Source: Pyrus communis (Eukaryota; Streptophyta; Magnoliopsida; Rosales; Rosaceae). Taken from it: a stretch of 64,000 nt of DNA. The stretch covers positions 12,386,001 through 12,450,000 of the forward strand of contig NC_084813.1 of NCBI RefSeq assembly GCF_963583255.1. The letters run 5' to 3'. Positions 58,447-64,000 of the stretch are shown here, in pieces. The translations under genes were made by a program, and so were the position numbers. A model generated the notes under the pieces. The model was not told where the DNA came from. It did no database searches and saw only the letters and a list, made by a program, of their open reading frames with translations. Positions within the stretch are counted from its first letter, which is position 1. Each line of letters starts with the position of its first letter.

Positions 58447-61423
58447 TGATGCGTGATTTATACGCACACAAATTAAACCCTCTTTTTTTTGTCAATTGTA
58501 GTATAAGTATAAGTAGGGATCGTTCTGGACCGGGGATTAGGAGGGATTGCAAATCACTTGGAAACTGACTCAAAAACGTAAAATAAAGTTTAAAACACTA
58601 AACTAAACTCAAAGAATGCGAAGCTAAACGCTTAAAACACTAAAACAAACCAAAAGACTCAAACATCACCCAAAACACTCAAAACTGCCTTAAAAACACT
58701 TTCTGGGCAGTTTTGAGCACTTTGGTGAATATGGACGAAATTGGGAAATAAATTTAATCAAAACTCTTAAAAACACAAACTAAATGTAATTCTAACTAAT
58801 CTAACACTTTAAAATAAATGGGGGATTGGTTTTGACGAATTTAAAACTAAAACAGAAACTTGGAATTAAAACAGATTCTACAAACGAAATTGATGGAATA
58901 GAATGATGAAAAACTAGTTAGAGGGTTCCTTATCCACACATGAACATAAGCATATAATTTGACTCCCAGTTATGACTTCAACAAACGATGAATGACAATG
59001 CTCCAAGTTAATTAGGTTCGCTTAAACTAACCTTCAGATTTCCCTAGATTCATTGGATTGAATGGAATACGCATTACAACCAAATTATTCCTTAATCAAA
59101 GTCCCTAACCATGGAATACGCATGATAGAGACATTCAACAAAGATCATTAAGTTCAACGGAAATCATGAACATCGACTAGGCATTCATAACTATGGAATA
59201 CGCATGTTAATCCAGCCTAGGGTTTACTAAACACAATCGTGACTAGCGATCTTTACTACTCATGAATATAAGTTCATAACGATTAGGTGAAATTCCCTTA
59301 TATCCTAGCATCAAGTTTAGACATGCAAATTAAGTGTCGACCCTCAACCCACATACATAAACAAGTTCTTAATCAAAACAGAAAAGTAAACCACATCTAA
59401 AGTTCATGAATTCATAACTGGAGTAAATCAAATCATAACCAACATATGTAAATGGCTTCAAATTCACCTCTAACTAAAAAGAAATTAGTTCCACATGTTT
59501 AACATAATTGAACAACAAGTTAAATTAAACATGAAAACAGAAACAAGAAAAGAAAGAACAAATTGATGGAAAGTTAGCTACGGGGTTCATCTCCACATAT
59601 GTTATACTTGCATAATAAAACGATTTCCAATTGCATTTCAACAAATCATTAATTCTCAACGCTCCAAGTTAATTAGGTCCGCTTAAATTAACCTTCAAAT
59701 CTTCCTAACGTTATTGAATTGGATGATTGCATACGACAACCCAAAACATTCCCCACAAGTCCCCTACATGATTGCATAATAGAGATACAAGCAAGAATCA
59801 TTACGCTCTATGAAAATTATAAGTGTTGACGAGGCATTCGTTACTATGGAATACGCATGAAACTTATGCCAAGAATTCGTTTAACGCGATTGTTTATAAG
59901 CAACCTCCACTACTTGTGAATATAAGTTCGTAACTATTAGGTGAAACTCACTTATATTCTAGCGTCATATTCATGCATGAAAATTAAGTGTGCACTCTCA
60001 ATAAACATACATAAATAAGTTATCAATCAAACAGTTAAACGAATTGAATCCACAACTTATGAAACGCAATTAGAAGTAATCAAATCAAAATGCAAGCATA
60101 AACATATATTTCGAATTCCCCCTAGCCAAGGGGGGTTTAGTTCCTCATGGTACAAAACAAAGAGAATCAAAGAAACACCTAAACATTCCAACAACTCAAA
60201 CTTGAATTGTATGAACGTTTAGGCCCTCTTCTCTTCCATGCCTCATTCGTACAAAACAAAGAGTATTGAAATTAAACATAGAAATCAAAGAAACACCTAA
60301 ACATTCCAACAACTCAAACTTGAATTGTATGAACGTTTAGGCACTCTTATCTTCCTCTTCGTTGTAGCACAAGGTCTAAGGATAGTTTGATGGTGTGAAT
60401 GGTTTGGGGAGTGGTGAAAATGGAAGGATGGTGTTTGGATTGTAAGGGAGGGCACGGCACAAGGGAGTTTTGATGTCTACATTCTGAAATGTGGAAGGAT
60501 ATCCATGAGAATGAATGCAATGGATGCTTATTTATAGGTGAAATGGGGGGAACATGACAGCTAGGAGGGAATGTGGCTGCATGTTTGAATGATTAAAGGA
60601 TGCATGTGGGTTGGAATTGCATGTGCAATGAATATGTGGCTGCATGTGCAAGGGGACAATCTGAAAATGCATGTGAAAGCATGTGTTGGCTGCAATGATG
60701 AAATGGATAGGAGTGCATGTGACTTAATTAATTAAAGGGAGTGCATGTGCAATGTTTTAAAGGATGGAATGCATGTGAATATGATGGAAATTTGATGGGA
60801 ACTCATGGCAAGGATGATTTCTGGTGGTGAATGTGGCTGATTTGATTTATGGAAGATGCATGTGGATTAAAGGTGAGTGAATGATTATGGAATGCAATCT
60901 GAAATGGGAGATGGAATGAAGGTGTTTTGCATGTGAATTAAAGAGTAAATGCATGTGAATTAAAGAGTGAATGCATGTGCAATGACAGCTAGGTTGAATA
61001 TGCATGTGGAATGGCTGATTTATTTGAATAGGAAAGCATGTGGATTTAATGGTTTAAAGGGTGAATGCATGTGTTGATGAATGGGATTGTGGAGATGCAC
61101 GGTTTTGGGAGAGAATGGTGTGAATCCATGGCATGATTGGGATTAGGAAAGGTTTAAATGTCCTAAAACTAAAGGGAACAAGGTTCCAACACTTTGGTCT
61201 TCAATTAGGTCTTCAATTTCGTCCAACACTTTGGCTCCAAGCATAAGCTATCCATCCTTAGCCCAAAAGTGCTCCAAAAGTCTCCAAAATGCATTTTTTT
61301 GCTCCTTTAGCCCTTTGGACCTACAAACACACGAAAATAGCTTAAAGTACTAAAATAACTAAAGAAACATAACGTAAATGCACGAGAACAAGCCATTTAA
61401 GTCGCATGAATATGCTCCTATCA
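58447..61423 (-). mobile_element. Solo LTR inside the NAM-like coding region
   Basis: 2977 bp; plus-strand ends TGATGCGTGATTTATACGC ... ATGCTCCTATCA. TSD CTTAC at 58442-58446 and 61424-61428. About 0.6 kb longer than the sister LTR at 29106 because it contains two diverged versions of the same R/U5-side block (58870-59560 and 59570-60130). It shares the 118 bp duplication (starts near 60213 and 60331). TATA box (minus) at about 60528-60536; TGCATG array at 60578-61071. Confidence 0.92.
60578..61071 (-). promoter_or_regulatory. TGCATG (RY-motif) array in LTR U3
   Basis: Fourteen TGCATG hexamers counted, most inside TGCATGTG, upstream of the TATA box on the minus strand. Counterpart of 29640-30003. 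Confidence 0.5.
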
Positions 61424-61850
61424 CTTACCATGTAAGTATTTCTTCCTCTCTGAAGTGTATTTGTCGAGGTCCTCCATTATCAAATTAGTTTCGTACCTTT
61501 CTTGCTCCCTATCCCCTTCTTCCTTCATGGCCAAAAACATTTGGGCCGATTCTTCTTGCTGGCAGCACTGGTTTTCGTTCATTCTTGCCATTTCGCTAGC
61601 AAATTGTGCACGTATCGGATCTTGGGACTTCTCTTTTCTCTTTGCTTCCTTTTGCTTATCTCTACCCAGAGGCCTTGGAAAAGAAGAAGTTAGGCTCATT
61701 TGATCGACACCTTCATTGTCGGAAAAATTCACACATTCATTGACATCATTTGGGGGTGGGGCTTCATTATGAAATAATCTTCCACATTGTTGATTCGCAT
61801 CGGTTCCCCACCTCGGACAATCCTTGAGGATGTTCCAAGCATGATGCAAC

Positions 61851-62021
61851 TTAAAAGCTTGATTTTTTTGGTGTAGTTCTTGTCTTGTAAATTGTCATTG
61901 CTTTGTCACTCTATGCAACAAATACATAAAAACAATTAGTTGCAAATTACTATTATGTACAGGACAACCTAAATATCAACAAAGAAACTCACAATTTCTT
62001 AGGCGCCCCTTCCACTAGGCA
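61851..62021. other. Broken upstream part of NAM-like fragment
   Basis: The minus-strand frame QELHQKNQAFKLHH continues a little upstream, then hits a stop near 61897. No exon was recognised beyond. Confidence 0.35.
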
Positions 62022-63922
62022 TGTCTGAAGGGAAAATATGAGATTTATGTGGGATTTCTATTGACTAGCATGCATATACAATTCAAAATTTATATACGAA
62101 AACAACGGAAGCATGTCATCAATTAATATCAAAGATCTAGTCATGAAAATCCCCTTCAAGATTCATAGGTTTATTTATGATGCATCAAAAACAATTTATT
62201 GAAGAACAAAGTTTAGGAGTAGTTTTATACCTCTTGATCTAGATCTTAGACCAAGGATGGACCACCTCCAAGCTCTTTGCTCCTTGAACTCCTTGAGCCT
62301 GGCCTCCCTCCTTGCCTCCTCCACTTTGTTGAGAATGAGTGCTCCTAGGTCGTCTTCAAGTTTCCAAAATTGAAAACCTCTAAAGATCCTCACCCACTAG
62401 TGTAGTGACAAGGATGAAGGAATAACCAAAGGGGTGATAAAATGATTAGCTAAAATCCCTCTATGGTGGCCGGCCCTTTGAGTGTTAGAGAGAGTTATTT
62501 TCTTTTCTCTTTTGTTGTTTTGAACACACAAAAAACCCCCCATGAAACTTTCACTATAAAGTTCCTTTTATTACATAAAGAAACAAGTCAACAATTGACC
62601 TTCTCTCTCCCTCTCTTTGGCCGGCCTTCTTTGTGTTGTTTGGGCTTTGGGCTTTTATTATTTCAAGTCATCCAATGCTTGAATAAAAGCCCAATGGGTT
62701 TAGGCCCAATGGGCCCAATTAAACCCGAACATTTCTTTAAGCCCAAAACGATCTTTTATCGCTTTTATGATTTCTTTAGACTTTCTAAATTAATCACAAC
62801 ACTTAATTAATCCAATTAATTATTTCCATCATCCATTAGTTACTCACTACAAGAGTGTATTGGTGAACAATCTTTTAGGTTCTAATTAGCAAGGCAGTGA
62901 GGTGATTGGCACCAATCCAATTGATTATATTTAATCCATCCACTTAGTGAATTAAAACTTACTTTTAAATCACCTTCTTCTTTGATGACTACATTTAATC
63001 ATCTAGAAGAACTCACAAGCCATGAGTGACATCTAAACATATATCATGGCTACCCAAGCTAATGTAGAAGTTCATTCGGAGAACCTATTCAGTTGGAATT
63101 ACAATGTAATTCGATCCTTCTCTAAAACAATACTCTCAATCACATCACTAGGGTATGGATATACTATGTCAAACCCCTAATGTGATTATGCTTTCTTATA
63201 TGATTCAATTGAGTCGCATAGGAACGTTTTCCTTTATTACGCTCGAGACTTCGGCCGAAGATTCCCGAATCATATCTCAGAGTATTCTTCCTCTCATAAC
63301 GAGGATCAGAGATTCCTTGTTGATCATTCACATGCCTACATGTTTAGATACCTTAACCCCAACAATGTCGTGGACACTCCAATGGAATGTCGTTTGACAT
63401 GATCAAAGATCAATGACCCAACCATTAGACATCTATGATGTCTCAGGTCAAAGGATTACTTACATTATTCCAACCTTCAGAGTTACTTGCTTGACATGTG
63501 AGTAGACCTCCATGCAAGTACTCTCGTTCGATTGTGTTCAGTGAACTCATTCCCTTAATGAGCACCTACATACTTGTCTTAGTGTCACTACACGAATGGG
63601 ATGAGACTTTCCATCCTTCCATTTGAAGCAGACATAGTATGTACCGGTCTATGCATTGTCAGTATCCCTCCGACAATCCTATGACCAGGAACCTTTTTGG
63701 ACATAATGGTTATGAGAAGAAGGTCTCTGTAGTCTAATCATCATTAGATTACTTCTTCCATCAATCCATTGTCCATGGATTCATTATTTAGGACATATTT
63801 TGTTCATTGAGATAGTCCTAATTAGTATCTTTGCCTTCCGATGTATAAGAGTCATATATACATCAATTCATTGTCCTGAAAGGTTTCTTCCAAAGATTGA
63901 CTTTCAGGGCATATTTCCAACA
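62022..63922 (-). repeat. 3' LTR of a copia element running out of the window
   Basis: The minus strand begins TGTTGGAAATATGCCCTG at 63922, directly after the purine tract GCAAGTGGGAGAT, a common copia 3' LTR junction. The left end is taken as TGTCTGAAGGG (62022; minus ...CCCTTCAGACA) and is uncertain. No ORF of note. Imperfect GGCCGGCC-containing segments lie near 62470 and 62622. Element interior continues to 64000 and beyond. Confidence 0.6.
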
Positions 63923-63935
63923 ATCTCCCACTTGC
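63923..63935 (-). other. Polypurine tract of the truncated copia element
   Basis: The minus strand GCAAGTGGGAGAT abuts the LTR start TGTTGG. Confidence 0.6.
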
Positions 63936-64000
63936 ACTAAAGTCAATCACTAGTGTAACTTATACATGCTAGTTGAGTGAGCTTATGCTCGTAGGTTAAC

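Larger units (their letters stand above)
58328..61850 (-). pseudogene. NAM-associated / Harbinger ORF1-like C-terminal gene fragment, split by an LTR
   Basis: The minus-strand frame runs from about 61850 to 61429 and resumes at 58446-58328 after the solo LTR. The first part has FKLHHAWNILKDCPRWG, an NEAPPPNDVNE block, a basic KQKEAKRKEKSQ segment, and a Gln/Glu-rich helix (EMARMNENQCCQQEESAQMF). The second part is QKEILRRNSTRSIFQDDESS and a short SPSPSQDGGYHY tail with a stop. This is the C-terminal domain seen in plant NAM-associated proteins and in the Myb-like ORF1 of PIF/Harbinger transposons. The N-terminal Myb-like domain is missing; upstream on the same strand there are stops near 61900 and then a copia LTR. 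Whether it came from a host gene or a transposon cannot be settled here. Confidence 0.65.

Overview
The window is plant nuclear DNA, almost entirely transposable elements inserted into one another. GT-AG introns, a plant-type DEAD-box helicase gene, Ty1/copia and Ty3/gypsy elements with plant primer sites (initiator tRNA-Met and tRNA-Asp) and three Cassandra elements with a 5S-rRNA-like segment all point to a eudicot. The element families look like those of woody Rosaceae (apple, pear or Prunus); that placement is recognition, not proof. No bacterial, plasmid or phage features are present.

Layout. (a) 1-1055 is a minus-strand gypsy LTR fragment, next to the 3' half of a DEAD-box RNA helicase gene like RH20 (five exons, 1589-3645). 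(b) 3956-9296 is a complete, fairly young but coding-dead copia element with unusual TA...TA LTR ends. (c) 9307-9850 is a decayed caulimovirid-like reverse-transcriptase fragment. (d) 10016 to about 43740 is one large, old Tat-lineage gypsy element on the minus strand: 3' LTR at 10016-10677, then integrase, two RNase H regions, RT and protease pieces reaching 43.7 kb. It is broken up by later insertions: a long-TIR MULE-like element (13088-14566), a gag-protease gypsy derivative (14567-26059) that itself holds two solo LTRs, a Cassandra (26570-27206), a solo LTR (27214-31757) holding a second Cassandra (28679-31719) that holds another solo LTR (29106-31508), and a young non-autonomous element (32832-41449). 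(e) 45046-54259 is an old copia element on the minus strand with a third Cassandra in its 3' LTR and a 2.2 kb gypsy solo LTR in gag. (f) 54260-58327 is AT-rich and mostly featureless apart from a small MITE. (g) 58328-61850 is a gene fragment with a NAM-associated/Harbinger-ORF1-like C-terminal domain, split by a 3.0 kb solo LTR. (h) 62022-64000 is the 3' LTR and start of the interior of another copia element.

Most insertions were dated relative to each other from target-site duplications (TSDs) read directly: ATTGG, AGCTG, TGACA, ACAAC, TTTTA, CTTTG, CCCCA, ATAGC, GTTTA, TTTCC and CTTAC. Each is an exact 5 bp match.

Most interesting items. The young element 32832-41449 has almost identical LTRs and carries an intact 223-residue coiled-coil ORF in antisense, behind its own promoter-like region. 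Several LTRs of this related group carry a conserved U5 segment (CTAATCCCCGG) complementary to the element's own tRNA-Asp primer-binding site. LTR U3 regions carry dense arrays of RY (CATGCA) or GATAAG motifs. No gene in the window is clearly a complete functional host gene.
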